A DNA stretch of 64,000 bases from contig NZ_CP047089.1 of the NCBI RefSeq assembly GCF_009937765.1, positions 3,222,272 to 3,286,271 on the forward strand, read 5' to 3'. The DNA comes from Bacillus pumilus (GTDB lineage Bacteria; Bacillota; Bacilli; Bacillales; Bacillaceae). Below are positions 39,196-48,948 of this stretch, piece by piece; the stretch's first letter is position 1, and the number at the start of each line of letters is the position of its first letter. The translations under genes and the position numbers were made by a program. Below the pieces are notes generated by a model. The model was not told the origin of the DNA and searched no databases. It saw only the letters and a program-made list of their open reading frames with translations.

Positions 39196-39230
39196 AAAGG
39201 AAAACCGCTTAAAATAAGCGGTTTTCTATG
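39196..39230 (-). terminator. terminator of metK
   Basis: AAACCGCTTA pairs with TAAGCGGTTT and is followed by T-rich sequence on the minus strand, just after the metK stop. Confidence 0.85.
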
Positions 39231-39233
39231 TTG

Positions 39234-40436
39234 TTATTGTCCTAATGCTTCTTGACGAAGTGTATCGGCTTTATCTGTTTTTTCCCACGGAAGATCTAAA
39301 TCATGACGGCCGAAATGTCCGTATGCAGCTGTTTGTTTGTAGATCGGACGACGCAGGTCAAGCATTTTAATAATGCCAGCTGGACGAAGATCGAAGTTCG
39401 CACGAACCACTTCAATTAATTTTTCTTCAGAAGCTTTTCCTGTTCCGAAAGTATCAATTGAAATCGATACAGGCTGTGCAACACCAATTGCATAAGCAAG
39501 TTGTACTTCACAAGAATCAGCAAGGCCGGCAGCTACGATGTTTTTCGCTACGTAACGAGCAGCATATGCCGCTGAACGGTCAACCTTTGTTGCGTCCTTC
39601 CCAGAGAAAGCACCACCGCCATGACGAGCGTATCCGCCATACGTATCAACGATGATTTTACGTCCAGTTAAACCAGCATCCCCTTGAGGTCCGCCGATCA
39701 CGAAACGACCAGTTGGGTTAATAAAGTATTTTGTCTGTTCATCAATTAGTTCACTTGGAACGACAGGGCTGATGACATGCTCTTTTAAGTCGCTTTGAAT
39801 TTGTTCAAGCGTCACTTCTGGTGCATGCTGGGTAGAAATAACCACTGTATCAATACGAACAGGTTTATTTTGATCATCATATTCTACTGTTACTTGTGTT
39901 TTTCCATCTGGACGAAGATAGGCAAGTGTTTGATCCTTACGTACTTCAGTTAAACGGAGAGATAATTTATGTGCTAGTGAAATTGGTAGCGGCATAAGTT
40001 CTTCAGTTTCGTTGTTGGCAAAACCAAACATTAATCCTTGGTCACCTGCACCGATCGCATCAAGTTCTTCTTCAGTCATTGTGCCTTCACGTGCTTCAAG
40101 CGCTTTGTCTACACCTTGCGCAATATCAGCAGACTGTTCATCAATGGATGTGAGCACTGCACATGTTTCCGCATCAAAACCATATTTCGCACGTGTGTAG
40201 CCAATTTCCTTAATCGTGTCACGCACCGTCTTTGGAATATCGACATAAGTAGACGTTGTAATTTCTCCGCTTACTAATACGAGACCCGTTGTAACAGAAG
40301 TTTCACAGGCAACACGTGCATTTGGATCTTTCTTTAGAATTTCATCCAAAATGCTGTCTGAAATTTGGTCACAGATTTTATCCGGATGTCCTTCTGTCAC
40401 TGATTCTGAAGTAAATAAACGACGATTTTGACTCAT
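39234..40436 (-). CDS. metK: S-adenosylmethionine synthase
   Basis: A 400-residue methionine adenosyltransferase making SAM from methionine and ATP. Signatures are [12 protein letters not shown] near residue 16, [12 protein letters not shown] near residue 130 and [16 protein letters not shown] near residue 270. The length is standard for Bacillus. The ATG follows GAGGAAATAGCC. Its leader contains a SAM-I riboswitch with terminator, so the product controls its own synthesis. Confidence 0.97.
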
Positions 40437-40572
40437 AATGGCTATTTCCTCCTGTACAAGACCACATCATCCCGAGATGAGGTCTCCAATATGATACGGA
40501 ACTCGTTCCCTCTTATATTTGAAAACGTTTCTATTAGAGATGTTATTGGCAATTTGTTCATATGATATCCCA

Positions 40573-40616
40573 AAAATAAAAAAACCATTTCCTTCATTGC
40601 GAGGAAAGGGTCTGAG
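40573..40616 (-). terminator. terminator of the SAM riboswitch
   Basis: CCCTTTCCTCGC and GAAGGAAATGG form the stem, followed by TTTTTTTATTTTT on the minus strand, about 130 bp before metK. Confidence 0.85.
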
Positions 40617-40768
40617 ATCGCATGCCTTTCACTCTTATCGCTCAAGGTGTTCTTGTACCTTGCATCAGGTTAGCACCTTGGTTTCTCAGCATATTCATGC
40701 CTTTTCATAAGAAACCGGTTGCTGGGCTTCATCGGGCCTGTCCCTCCACCAACTCGGGATAAGAGTAT
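40617..40768 (-). ncRNA. SAM-I riboswitch (S-box) of metK
   Basis: On the minus strand CTCTTATCCCGAG opens the P1 stem and CGATAAGAG closes it (40631-40766). Between them are the S-box core elements: the GGTGGAGGGA stretch, GATGAAGCCCAGCAACC and the AAGGTGCTAACC stretch. The expression-platform terminator follows. SAM binding should favour termination before metK. Confidence 0.95.
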
Positions 40769-40770
40769 CC

Positions 40771-40992
40771 GTTCAATAAGTTATCTTATCTTAAACACTT
40801 GCGTCATGTCAATGCTTCATCAGAATTATCTTCCCTTTTTTTCACCTCAATATTAGCATCACCAAAAAGCATATTTTCAGAGCAGAAATGAAAAAACACA
40901 CACAAAAATATTTAAATAGTATAGACTATTCTTATGAATGTGTTATACTAATCGAAACAAAACAAATTCAACGGTAAAGGAAGGGTTTTTTT
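40771..40992. other. metK and pckA promoter region
   Basis: For metK, TTGACA (40807-40812) and TAAGAT (40783-40788) with an 18-bp spacer on the minus strand. For pckA, TAGACT (40922-40927) and TATACT (40944-40949) on the plus strand. No gene is visible between them. Confidence 0.6.
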
Positions 40993-42579
40993 ATGAACTC
41001 AGTGGATTTAAAAGAAGATTTGCAGTCATTGCTCTCATTAGAAAATACGCACCAAAATTTATCTGTTCCGAAACTTGTTGAAAAGATTTTGGCACGTGAT
41101 GAAGGCGTTTTAACATCAACAGGAGCTGTCCGTGCTACAACGGGTGCCTACACAGGACGTTCGCCTAAAGATAAATTTATCGTAAAAGAAGAAAGCTCTG
41201 AACATAAAATTGATTGGGGTCAAGTCAACCAGCCGATTTCTAAAGAAGCATTTGACCGTTTATATACAAAGGTTGTGTCATACTTAAAAGAACGTGATGA
41301 ATTATTCGTCTTTGAAGGATTTGCCGGCGCAGATGAAAGATACCGTATGCCAATTACAGTGGTGAACGAATTCGCATGGCACAATCTCTTTGCAAAGCAA
41401 CTATTCATCAGACCTGACGGATCAACACCTTCTTCAAACGAAAAACCTTTCACCATCTTATCTGCACCGCATTTTAAAGCAGATCCTGAAACAGATGGCA
41501 CAAACTCTGAAACGTTTATTATCGTTTCTTTTGAAAAACGCACCATTCTGATTGGTGGAACAGAATATGCAGGAGAGATGAAAAAGTCCATTTTCTCTGT
41601 CATGAACTACCTGCTTCCTGAGCAAGATATTTTATCGATGCACTGCTCAGCAAACGTCGGTCAAGAAGGCGATGTCGCACTATTCTTTGGCCTTTCAGGT
41701 ACTGGAAAAACGACGCTTTCAGCTAGCGCAAGCCGCAAGCTGATCGGTGACGATGAACATGGCTGGTCTGGCTCAGGAGTCTTCAATATTGAGGGCGGAT
41801 GCTATGCGAAATGTGTGAACTTAAGCGAAGAAAAAGAACCGCAAATCTACAAAGCCATCAGCTTCGGATCAGTTCTTGAAAATGTCGTGCTTGATGAAGA
41901 AACACGTGAAGCGGATTATGACGACACATTCTTCACTGAAAACACACGTGCTGCTTACCCAATTGAAATGATTGATAACATCGTGAAGCCAAGTATCGCA
42001 GGACACCCATCTGCCATTGTCTTCTTAACAGCTGATGCATTTGGCGTTTTACCTCCAATCAGCCGTTTAACAAAAGAACAGGCGATGTACCATTTCTTGA
42101 GCGGTTACACAAGTAAATTAGCAGGAACTGAGCGCGGTGTTACATCACCAGAAACGACGTTCTCTACTTGCTTCGGTTCTCCATTCTTGCCGCTTCCAGC
42201 TCACGTCTATGCTGAAATGCTTGGCAAGAAAATTGATGAGCACGGCGCAAAAGTATTCCTTGTGAACACAGGCTGGACTGGCGGAGGCTATGGTACAGGC
42301 AAACGTATGAACCTAGCGCATACAAGAGCAATGGTGCAAGCAGCGATCGAAGGTGACCTCGACAACGCCGAAATGATCACTGATGACATCTTTGGATTAC
42401 ACATCCCGCTTCATATTCCTGGCGTACCAGATGAAGTGCTTCAACCTTCTAAAACATGGGATGACCAAGAGGCTTATCAAGAAAAAGCACACTTCCTTGC
42501 CAATGAATTTAAAAAGAACTTCCAAAAATTCAGCCACGCAGCAAGTGACATTGAAGCTAAAGGCGGACCACTCGTATAA
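40993..42579 (+). CDS. pckA: phosphoenolpyruvate carboxykinase (ATP)
   Basis: A 528-residue gluconeogenic enzyme converting oxaloacetate and ATP to PEP, ADP and CO2. Signatures are the P-loop [11 protein letters not shown] near residue 236, the metal and substrate loop EGGCYAKC near residue 270, and [18 protein letters not shown] near residue 375. Length agrees with B. subtilis PckA. It follows its own promoter and AAGGAAGG site and is divergent from metK. Confidence 0.97.
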   Translation: MNSVDLKEDLQSLLSLENTHQNLSVPKLVEKILARDEGVLTSTGAVRATTGAYTGRSPKDKFIVKEESSEHKIDWGQVNQPISKEAFDRLYTKVVSYLKERDELFVFEGFAGADERYRMPITVVNEFAWHNLFAKQLFIRPDGSTPSSNEKPFTILSAPHFKADPETDGTNSETFIIVSFEKRTILIGGTEYAGEMKKSIFSVMNYLLPEQDILSMHCSANVGQEGDVALFFGLSGTGKTTLSASASRKLIGDDEHGWSGSGVFNIEGGCYAKCVNLSEEKEPQIYKAISFGSVLENVVLDEETREADYDDTFFTENTRAAYPIEMIDNIVKPSIAGHPSAIVFLTADAFGVLPPISRLTKEQAMYHFLSGYTSKLAGTERGVTSPETTFSTCFGSPFLPLPAHVYAEMLGKKIDEHGAKVFLVNTGWTGGGYGTGKRMNLAHTRAMVQAAIEGDLDNAEMITDDIFGLHIPLHIPGVPDEVLQPSKTWDDQEAYQEKAHFLANEFKKNFQKFSHAASDIEAKGGPLV

Positions 42580-42584
42580 TCAAA

Positions 42585-42621
42585 TAAAAAAAGCTGAGGA
42601 ATCACTCCCTCAGCTTTTTTG
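42585..42621. terminator. bidirectional terminator between pckA and ytmB
   Basis: AAAAAAAGCTGAGG pairs with CCTCAGCTTTTTT between convergent genes. Confidence 0.9.
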
Positions 42622-42864
42622 TTAGTTTGTTGAATGTAATGATACGAGACGATAAGTGACCTTAGTCACATTGTCTGTAAGCTCCAGCTTTTCAACATGT
42701 GCTGTCCCTGTTTTTTCTCCGTCTTTCGTTTTACGCACCTCAAGCGGAATATTTAATGGATAAATGCGGTATCCTTCCTTCATGAGTTCAAATACATTCT
42801 CTTCAATTCTTGTCTCTTTTCCCTTCGTGACAATCATTGTATTAAATTCAACAGGCATTCCCAT
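42622..42864 (-). CDS. ytmB: DUF2584 family protein YtmB
   Basis: An 80-residue cytoplasmic protein (MGMPVEFNTMIVTKGKE ...), equal in length to B. subtilis YtmB, rich in beta-type segments and charged residues. No catalytic motif is visible. GGGGGA lies upstream of the ATG. Function unknown; always beside ytmA in Bacillus. Confidence 0.85.
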   Translation of the reverse strand: MGMPVEFNTMIVTKGKETRIEENVFELMKEGYRIYPLNIPLEVRKTKDGEKTGTAHVEKLELTDNVTKVTYRLVSLHSTN

Positions 42865-42903
42865 ATTGAAAATCCCCCTACTTTCTAAATTTCGTTATAC
42901 TGC

Positions 42904-43698
42904 TTATTTTACCACATTTTCGCTTTTCCGGCTGAGCATCCACGTCGTCAGCCTTCTGACAATTTCGCGATTATGCTGGGGTGGAAAATAATGGTTGCGC
43001 CCATGGAAATACCAAGTCTCCACTGACTTCCCGTGCTGGCGCAGCGCATCTTCTAATAAATACGCATGCTCAATGGATACATTTTGATCCTCTTCTCCGT
43101 GGATGATCAGAACAGGCGCTTCAATTTTGTCCACATCATTTAAAGGCGTTCTGTCCTCATAGGCCTCTGGCACCTTATGCGGGGGACCGCCAATCACACG
43201 TTTCATCATCCTTCTCATATCCACACGCTCTTCATAGGTAAGCTTCATATCACTAACGCCTCCCCATGTCACAAAGGAGGCCGCCTCTTGTTTCATTTCG
43301 ACAGCAGTCCAAATGCCCATAATGCCTCCGCGCGAAAAACCAAAGATATGAATACGATCCTGCTTCACCTTTTTGTGATGCTTTAACAATTGAAAGGCAG
43401 CAAAAGCATCTTTCCGGTCCTCTCCAGCAAAGTCTTCGTTCCCTTCGCCTCCTTGATTTCCTCGGTAAAAAGGGGCAAATACGACAAATCCCTGCGCGGC
43501 AAATTGCACAATTCGGCCTGGTCTCACCATTCCCACATTTTTTATGCCGCCTCTTAAATACAAAAAGCCGTCATAATGACCTTCTCCGGCAGGTTCAGCA
43601 AGCAGCCCTTTGATCCGAAGTCCATCTACCTCATAGGTCACTGTAAATAAGTGAATCTGCGGATGGGGGGACGGAAACCTTCTTTTTTCCACAATCAC
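42904..43698 (-). CDS. ytmA: prolyl-oligopeptidase-like hydrolase YtmA
   Basis: A 264-residue alpha/beta hydrolase of the peptidase S9 type without a propeller domain. The nucleophile is in GFSRGG near residue 137, Asp in LIIHGEEDQNVS and His in FHGRNHYF near the C-terminus. The GTG at 43698 follows AAAGGAGA by eight bases. The frame extends 42 codons further but overlaps the carotenoid gene upstream. It lies 26 bp after that gene on the same strand, so read-through from the carotenoid operon is likely. Confidence 0.87.
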   Translation of the reverse strand: MIVEKRRFPSPHPQIHLFTVTYEVDGLRIKGLLAEPAGEGHYDGFLYLRGGIKNVGMVRPGRIVQFAAQGFVVFAPFYRGNQGGEGNEDFAGEDRKDAFAAFQLLKHHKKVKQDRIHIFGFSRGGIMGIWTAVEMKQEAASFVTWGGVSDMKLTYEERVDMRRMMKRVIGGPPHKVPEAYEDRTPLNDVDKIEAPVLIIHGEEDQNVSIEHAYLLEDALRQHGKSVETWYFHGRNHYFPPQHNREIVRRLTTWMLSRKSENVVK

Positions 43699-43724
43699 TT
43701 GATTTCTCTCCTTTTCATCTGTTC

Positions 43725-45206
43725 TTACGTTAATTGCTTGATGATCGCTTCTGCAACGAGCTGACCTGATTTTGTCACCATCGGCGTGCCTCCGCCCGGA
43801 TGACTTGTTCCTCCAACAAACCAAAGTCCTTCAATGTCCTTTGACTGATTATTGATACGGAAGAACGCCTGCTTGAATGAGTTGGAAGACATCCCATAAA
43901 TGGCTCCATGAAATGCGCCCGTTTTCTGCTGCAGATCAAGCGGAGTTTGAACCGCTTCATATTCGGTCACCTGATCTATATCAAAGAGACCCTTTTCCTT
44001 TAATTTTGTTTTCATATGCTGCTGATATGTCTCCTTTAGCATGTCCCAATCTTGCTCTTTTGTCACATAAGGCGCATTCGCCAGTACAAACAAGTTGCTT
44101 CTTCCCGGTCCTCCGCTTAAAGCTGGTTCTGAATGACCTGAATAACATATGTAGAGCGCCGGATCTTGAGGCAGTTGTTTTTGTTGAAAAATATCCTTGA
44201 ATTCTTGCTCATAATTCTCTGGGAAAAACACATTGTGATGGGACAGCTGTTCATAGACCTTAGGTACACCTAATAAGAGAACAAAGCCAGATAATGACGG
44301 TTCAATAGTAGCAAGCTTTTGATTTAAAAAGCTTGGGCGGTCTTTTTCATCAATCAGATGGCGGTAGACAGTCAGCGCGTCCGCTCCTGCAATAACTTGA
44401 TCAGCTTCATACATCTGGTGAGCCGTTTCTACTCCTGTAATTCGCCGGTCCTTCACATGAATCTTGTTGACTTGTTCATTCAGATGAATCTGTACACCTA
44501 ATTCCTTTGCCAAAGTCTCAAATGCTTCAACTAAACGATATGTACCGCCCTTTATGCCATAAATCCCTTTCTCTCCTTCTAAATACGCCATCATATTAAA
44601 AATAGCCGGTGCCTCATAGGGAGAAGAGCCGATGTATGTCGCATACCGTCCGAACATCGCCAGTGTATGAGGATGACGGAAATATTTTCGGAGCAAGCGT
44701 TGAACGGTTGTAAACGGTTTGACAGAGAGAAGGGCTTTCACGAGTTTTACATTCGCCTTATCCTTCCACGTCAGTAACAAACGATTTAAAAACTGATCCT
44801 CAGCCTGTTCAAAAAGCATCTTTGATTCCTGTAAAAATGGACGGTATTGCTTTGCATCTTCAGGACTGAATGCTGCAATTTGTGATTCCATCTGCTCGAT
44901 ATTGGGCGTAAATTCAACCGTATGTCCATCTGAAAAAACATTTTTGGTCAGAGGAGAAATCGGATAAAATGTCACGTAATCCTCCATCCGTCTATGACAG
45001 GAAGCAAATACTTCCTCAAAGTACGACTTCATTGTAATGGTACTCGGTCCTAAATCAAAAGAGTAGCCAGCCTCCTGATGGCGCTGCAATTTCCCGCCTA
45101 AAGCCGCTTCTTTTTCTAATATGGTGACCTGAACCCCGCGTGATTGTAAACGGATCGCTGCTGATAATCCGCCCAGCCCGCCACCGATGATGATCACTTT
45201 TTTCAT
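43725..45206 (-). CDS. CrtI/CrtN/CrtP-type carotenoid desaturase or oxygenase
   Basis: A 493-residue FAD-dependent oxidoreductase of the phytoene desaturase family. The dinucleotide motif GGGLGGLSAAIRL is at residues 7-19, and the C-terminal FAD motif (GTSHPGGGTPMVTKSGQ) closes it. Family members either desaturate phytoene/diapophytoene or oxidise the end methyl of diapo-carotenoids (CrtP/CrtNb). The sequence alone does not decide, but genes for tail glycosylation and acylation beside it favour an oxidase or late desaturase. The ATG at 45206 overlaps the glycosyltransferase stop by four bases. Absent at this site in B. subtilis. Confidence 0.85.
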   Translation of the reverse strand: MKKVIIIGGGLGGLSAAIRLQSRGVQVTILEKEAALGGKLQRHQEAGYSFDLGPSTITMKSYFEEVFASCHRRMEDYVTFYPISPLTKNVFSDGHTVEFTPNIEQMESQIAAFSPEDAKQYRPFLQESKMLFEQAEDQFLNRLLLTWKDKANVKLVKALLSVKPFTTVQRLLRKYFRHPHTLAMFGRYATYIGSSPYEAPAIFNMMAYLEGEKGIYGIKGGTYRLVEAFETLAKELGVQIHLNEQVNKIHVKDRRITGVETAHQMYEADQVIAGADALTVYRHLIDEKDRPSFLNQKLATIEPSLSGFVLLLGVPKVYEQLSHHNVFFPENYEQEFKDIFQQKQLPQDPALYICYSGHSEPALSGGPGRSNLFVLANAPYVTKEQDWDMLKETYQQHMKTKLKEKGLFDIDQVTEYEAVQTPLDLQQKTGAFHGAIYGMSSNSFKQAFFRINNQSKDIEGLWFVGGTSHPGGGTPMVTKSGQLVAEAIIKQLT

Positions 45207-46330
45207 TCGTACCTTCTCCCTTTCCATTCATACCCTTCTTTTTTCAGACCGATTTTCATAGAAGCAAAGCCAATGGCGATCAGACTCAAAATGCTGACCG
45301 GTAATAAAAAGGCCATTGCAGAAGTTCTTCCGTTCTCAATATCAATTGCCGCTTTGATCGACACACCTAGTCCGTAGCAAAGAATGGCTAAGCATATACT
45401 AAGCACATCCAGCTTTAACAAAGCCACCATCAAGCAAATGATTGGTGCCAAATAAAGCAGGGTGTATAAACAAAAGACACTGCTTAACAAAGCAATGCTT
45501 CGATTGACACCTGGAAACAAGTTTTTCCTGTAACCTTCCCATACCTCTTGGCCACTCTCATACATTCTCATATACACAAACGGATGAATGCTTGCAAGAG
45601 TGAACGGAAACCCTTGTTCCTTCACCCGTCTAGCCAATGCCATATCATCCACTAGCGAATCCTTAATCGCTTCATGTCCGCCGATGTCGTGATAGCAATT
45701 CTTTTCAATGGCAATAAATCCTCCATGCGCGGCGGCAAAAGCCGGATTCTTTGATTTTCTGACCCACTTCACAGGCAGATGACAACCAATGGTAAACATC
45801 ATCATGGGAACGACAAGATGCTCAAAGAAAGTGCCGGTTTTTTGCTCTGGGAAGCCTGACAGCATGCCGGTTTTTTGCGCGCATAACTGCTCGTACACAG
45901 CTTCTATTGCTCCCCGTTTCAACCGGACATCCGCATCTAAAAAGAATAGCCAATCAGAAGCCGCTGCTTCAGCAAGCTGAGAACAAGCATATGATTTTCC
46001 TAGCCACCCTTGCTTTAATGCCTGACCTGACTGCACATGAATCCATGGATATGTTTGTGAGAATCGCTCCACAACCGCTCTTGTCTGATCGGTCGAATGA
46101 TCATCAAGTACAATTACCTCTTTCGGAAAAAGACGCTGATCAACGATCGACTGAAGACAGGCTTCTATCCGTTTCTCCTCATTTCTAGCCGGAATCAGGA
46201 TCGATAACGAAATGGGTTCGTCTGATGAAAAAGAAGCGGGCTTTAACACGGGAAACTGCTTCATATTCCATATCGTGAATAGAAACTGGCAAAGCAGGAG
46301 CACGCTGATCACAGTTAAGAAGAGCGCCAT
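45203..46330 (-). CDS. carotenoid glycosyltransferase, CrtQ-like (GT2)
   Basis: A 375-residue membrane-associated family 2 glycosyltransferase. An N-terminal helix precedes the catalytic domain with ISLSILIPARNEEKRIEACL near residue 40, VLDDHSTD near residue 75 and FFLDADVRL near residue 130. Several C-terminal membrane helices follow (about 265-360). The layout fits CrtQ of the staphyloxanthin pathway, which adds glucose to the carotenoid acid. The ATG at 46330 follows GGTG and overlaps the acyltransferase gene by 16 bp. Confidence 0.82.
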   Translation of the reverse strand: MALFLTVISVLLLCQFLFTIWNMKQFPVLKPASFSSDEPISLSILIPARNEEKRIEACLQSIVDQRLFPKEVIVLDDHSTDQTRAVVERFSQTYPWIHVQSGQALKQGWLGKSYACSQLAEAAASDWLFFLDADVRLKRGAIEAVYEQLCAQKTGMLSGFPEQKTGTFFEHLVVPMMMFTIGCHLPVKWVRKSKNPAFAAAHGGFIAIEKNCYHDIGGHEAIKDSLVDDMALARRVKEQGFPFTLASIHPFVYMRMYESGQEVWEGYRKNLFPGVNRSIALLSSVFCLYTLLYLAPIICLMVALLKLDVLSICLAILCYGLGVSIKAAIDIENGRTSAMAFLLPVSILSLIAIGFASMKIGLKKEGYEWKGRRYE

Positions 46331-47061
46331 GTTTTCACCCACTTTTTAAAAGAATCAAACGCATCACTTGTTGACTGACTTGTCCTTGTGATCTGTTTAA
46401 ATTCTTCGTTTGTTGAAAAATCAGGATCTGCAATGATCTGTGCTTGATGTCTGTTTAACTGCGTTTCAAGCAGATCGCCAAGCATACACGTCATATCCTT
46501 GCTTCGCAGGGAGCTTCCAGATACGATGGCATCATCGCCGAACATAACAGAAACTGTCGGCTTTTGAAATTGATTAAATGTATACTGCAAGGTGACAGGC
46601 TTCACCACAACTTGTTCAAATTGCCTCACTAAAAAAGAAGCCCCGCCTTCCAGTTCAAGCGGCCGCACGTCCTGATGCATAATTTTCCCCTGTGGAAAAA
46701 GCCAGACCGCTCCGCCGTCCTCCATGTTCTCTTTTGCTGTCATTAAAGCGTGTTTCACACTTTTTAAGTTCTCTTTATGAACCGGAAACGCCCCAAGTTT
46801 ACGAAAAAAAGCATATTGCTTCAGCTGTTTCTCTTCCATCATCATGTAGTGATCAAATTCAGACGCTTTTTCTGTTAAAAGAAAAATGATCAGACCATCC
46901 CACCATGAGCTATGATTGGCGAGATAAAGAACAGGCAGGTTTTCCTTCGGATCGACCGAGCCTTTCATCATGACACAGCGGAAATGCTTATGAAGTAAAT
47001 ATCGCTCTAGATAAAGTGAAAATAGACGTCTAAACGATCGACTTTTGTCGCTTTCTTTCAA
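46315..47061 (-). CDS. lysophospholipid-type acyltransferase, carotenoid tail
   Basis: A PlsC-family acyltransferase of about 248 residues. The catalytic NHSSWWD box (HX4D) is near residue 50 and the FPQGK motif near residue 120. Next to a glycosyltransferase and CrtP-like gene, it probably acylates the sugar of a carotenoid glycoside (CrtO-like role), though a phospholipid substrate cannot be excluded. TTG 47061 follows GGAAGGG by seven bases; another TTG at 47091 opens the same frame but without a site. It overlaps cruF by about 30 bp. Confidence 0.78.
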   Translation of the reverse strand: MKESDKSRSFRRLFSLYLERYLLHKHFRCVMMKGSVDPKENLPVLYLANHSSWWDGLIIFLLTEKASEFDHYMMMEEKQLKQYAFFRKLGAFPVHKENLKSVKHALMTAKENMEDGGAVWLFPQGKIMHQDVRPLELEGGASFLVRQFEQVVVKPVTLQYTFNQFQKPTVSVMFGDDAIVSGSSLRSKDMTCMLGDLLETQLNRHQAQIIADPDFSTNEEFKQITRTSQSTSDAFDSFKKWVKTWRSS

Positions 47062-47758
47062 ATCGAACCCTTCCTTCACACAAAATGACAATGATGAGTG
47101 CTAAATAAAAAATGACATCGAGTCCACCCTTTAATGCCAGAAGACCAAAAAAGAACACCATCGCCTGATAAATACGACTCGTCCAGCTGAGTGCCTTTTG
47201 ATCAATTGAGACAAGCGGGAAAAGAAATGAAAGTCCTGCTCCAATCATACCCCAGCTCACAAAATTCTCAAAAGGAATACCATAAAACCCGCCGCCGTCA
47301 TACCACACCCAAAACTTCCGCTCTGCTGCTACTGGATCTAAAATAAGGTCAAGCAACACAATCCATATCCCCGTTTCGATGGCTCGTCTCCACTTTGACT
47401 GCTGACTGGATAAAAAAAGGCTATTTAAAAACACGCCAACCCATGCAAACGCAATGGTTAATGGCACCCCCGCCACTAAAAAACCTAACGTCGGATAATA
47501 GTCATAGGCCCCAAATGGGAACCCCGTTGTGATCCCTATCCACTCGACTGTAAATGTAAGCACCCCGACAATGGCTGCCCTTTTGATGACAAATCCCCAT
47601 GAGCCATAAATCTGTCGCCCGATCTCGATGACGCAGCAAGCATACAGCACAAGAAAGATTCCGTTTGCAAACTGAAGCCATGCTGGCACTTCAAAAAAGA
47701 CCATTAAGATCAGACCTACTAAATACCATCCAACAAAAACCCAACTCAATCTATACAC
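47030..47758 (-). CDS. cruF: CruF-family carotenoid 1',2'-hydratase-like protein
   Basis: A 242-residue integral membrane protein with about seven hydrophobic segments. The motif GFPFGAYDYYPTLG near residue 80 is a hallmark of the CruF/DUF422 carotenoid biosynthesis family. Relatives hydrate carotenoid ends; in Firmicutes clusters the exact reaction is unclear. It starts with GTG after AAAGGAGC and is the first gene of the four-gene carotenoid set. No strong sigma-A promoter was identified upstream. Confidence 0.78.
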   Translation of the reverse strand: MYRLSWVFVGWYLVGLILMVFFEVPAWLQFANGIFLVLYACCVIEIGRQIYGSWGFVIKRAAIVGVLTFTVEWIGITTGFPFGAYDYYPTLGFLVAGVPLTIAFAWVGVFLNSLFLSSQQSKWRRAIETGIWIVLLDLILDPVAAERKFWVWYDGGGFYGIPFENFVSWGMIGAGLSFLFPLVSIDQKALSWTSRIYQAMVFFFGLLALKGGLDVIFYLALIIVILCEGRVRFERKRQKSIV

Positions 47759-47931
47759 GAAACCGCTCCTTTATTTCTGCCAAATTCAAGAAAGCCTTCA
47801 TGCCTCTAGTATAGAAAAAAAGACGCGTTCTATAAATAAACAATGCGCTTCTTATTTTTATCTAGGCACTCACCAAAAATCCCTTTTCACATACTTTAAT
47901 AGTGATCTAGAACAAAGGAGGCGAATTACTC

Positions 47932-48933
47932 TTGAATCGTTCCATCAAAGTCAGACTGGCATTCATCGTCGTCGTCCTGCTCTTTATTCCATTTGTCGCC
48001 TGTAAAAAAGAACAGGAGCAGACCGTACAAGTAGCCGAGGTGACCCATTCGGTCTTTTATGCTCCGCTTTATGTCGCACTATCTGAGGGTTTCTTCAAAG
48101 AAGAAGGCCTGGAGGTTGAACTGAAAACCACTTGGGGCGGCGATAAAACGATGACAGCTCTCTTATCAGGCGGTGCTGATATCGCCCTGACCGGCTCTGA
48201 ATCCTCTATCTATGTAGAGGCTCAAGACACAAAGGATTCTGTCATGAACTTTGCACAGCTGACACAAACAGACGGCACATTTCTTGTTTCAAGGGAGAAA
48301 GTAAACCAATTCTCTTGGGATCAATTAAAAGGAAAAGACTTCTTAGGACAGCGGAAAGGCGGCATGCCGCAAATGGTCGGTGAATATGTCTTGAAAAAAG
48401 AAGGCATTGATGTGAAAAAGGATCTTCGTATGATTCAAAATATTGATTTTGCCAACATTTCAGGTGCGTTCTCCTCTGGAACTGGCGATTTTGTGCAGTT
48501 ATTCGAACCGACCGCTTCCTTACTCGAAAAAGAAGGTAAAGGGTACATTACCGCCTCCTTTGGAGAAGCTTCTGGCAAGGTGCCATATACCACCTTCATG
48601 GCAAAGAAGAGTTACTTAGAGGAAAACAAAGAGAGCGCTGAAGCCTTCACCCGCGCCATTTACAAAGCGCAGAAGTGGGTAGAAGCCAAACAGCCTGAGG
48701 AGATCGCAAAGGCCATTCAATCTCATTTTCCTGATACAGATCTTGATGTCTTATCAACTGCGATCAAACGCTATAAACAGCAAGATTCCTTTGCAACAGA
48801 TCCCCTTTTGAATGAAGAGGAATGGAACAAATTGCAGGAAATCATGAAGGAAAGCGGTGAATTGCCGGAATTTATCCCGTACAAACAACTTGTCGATTCC
48901 TCCATTGCAAAGAAGGTCACAGATCACAAATAG
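47932..48933 (+). CDS. ytlA: ABC transporter substrate-binding lipoprotein YtlA
   Basis: A 333-residue lipoprotein of the NMT1/THI5-like solute-binding family. The signal peptide ends at lipobox FVAC (Cys near 24). EVTHSVFYAPLYVALSEGFFKEEGLEVEL is the family's characteristic opening. Relatives bind thiamine precursors, riboflavin-like or sulfonate compounds; the ligand here is not determined. The TTG start follows AAAGGAGG. First gene of ytlA-ytlC-ytlD. Confidence 0.85.
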   Translation: MNRSIKVRLAFIVVVLLFIPFVACKKEQEQTVQVAEVTHSVFYAPLYVALSEGFFKEEGLEVELKTTWGGDKTMTALLSGGADIALTGSESSIYVEAQDTKDSVMNFAQLTQTDGTFLVSREKVNQFSWDQLKGKDFLGQRKGGMPQMVGEYVLKKEGIDVKKDLRMIQNIDFANISGAFSSGTGDFVQLFEPTASLLEKEGKGYITASFGEASGKVPYTTFMAKKSYLEENKESAEAFTRAIYKAQKWVEAKQPEEIAKAIQSHFPDTDLDVLSTAIKRYKQQDSFATDPLLNEEEWNKLQEIMKESGELPEFIPYKQLVDSSIAKKVTDHK

Positions 48934-48948
48934 AATAGGAGGTAGCAC

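Noticed and set aside
43699..43824. 42-codon extension of ytmA
   Set aside because: It overlaps the end of the carotenoid gene in another frame; AAAGGAGA and the family length support GTG 43698.
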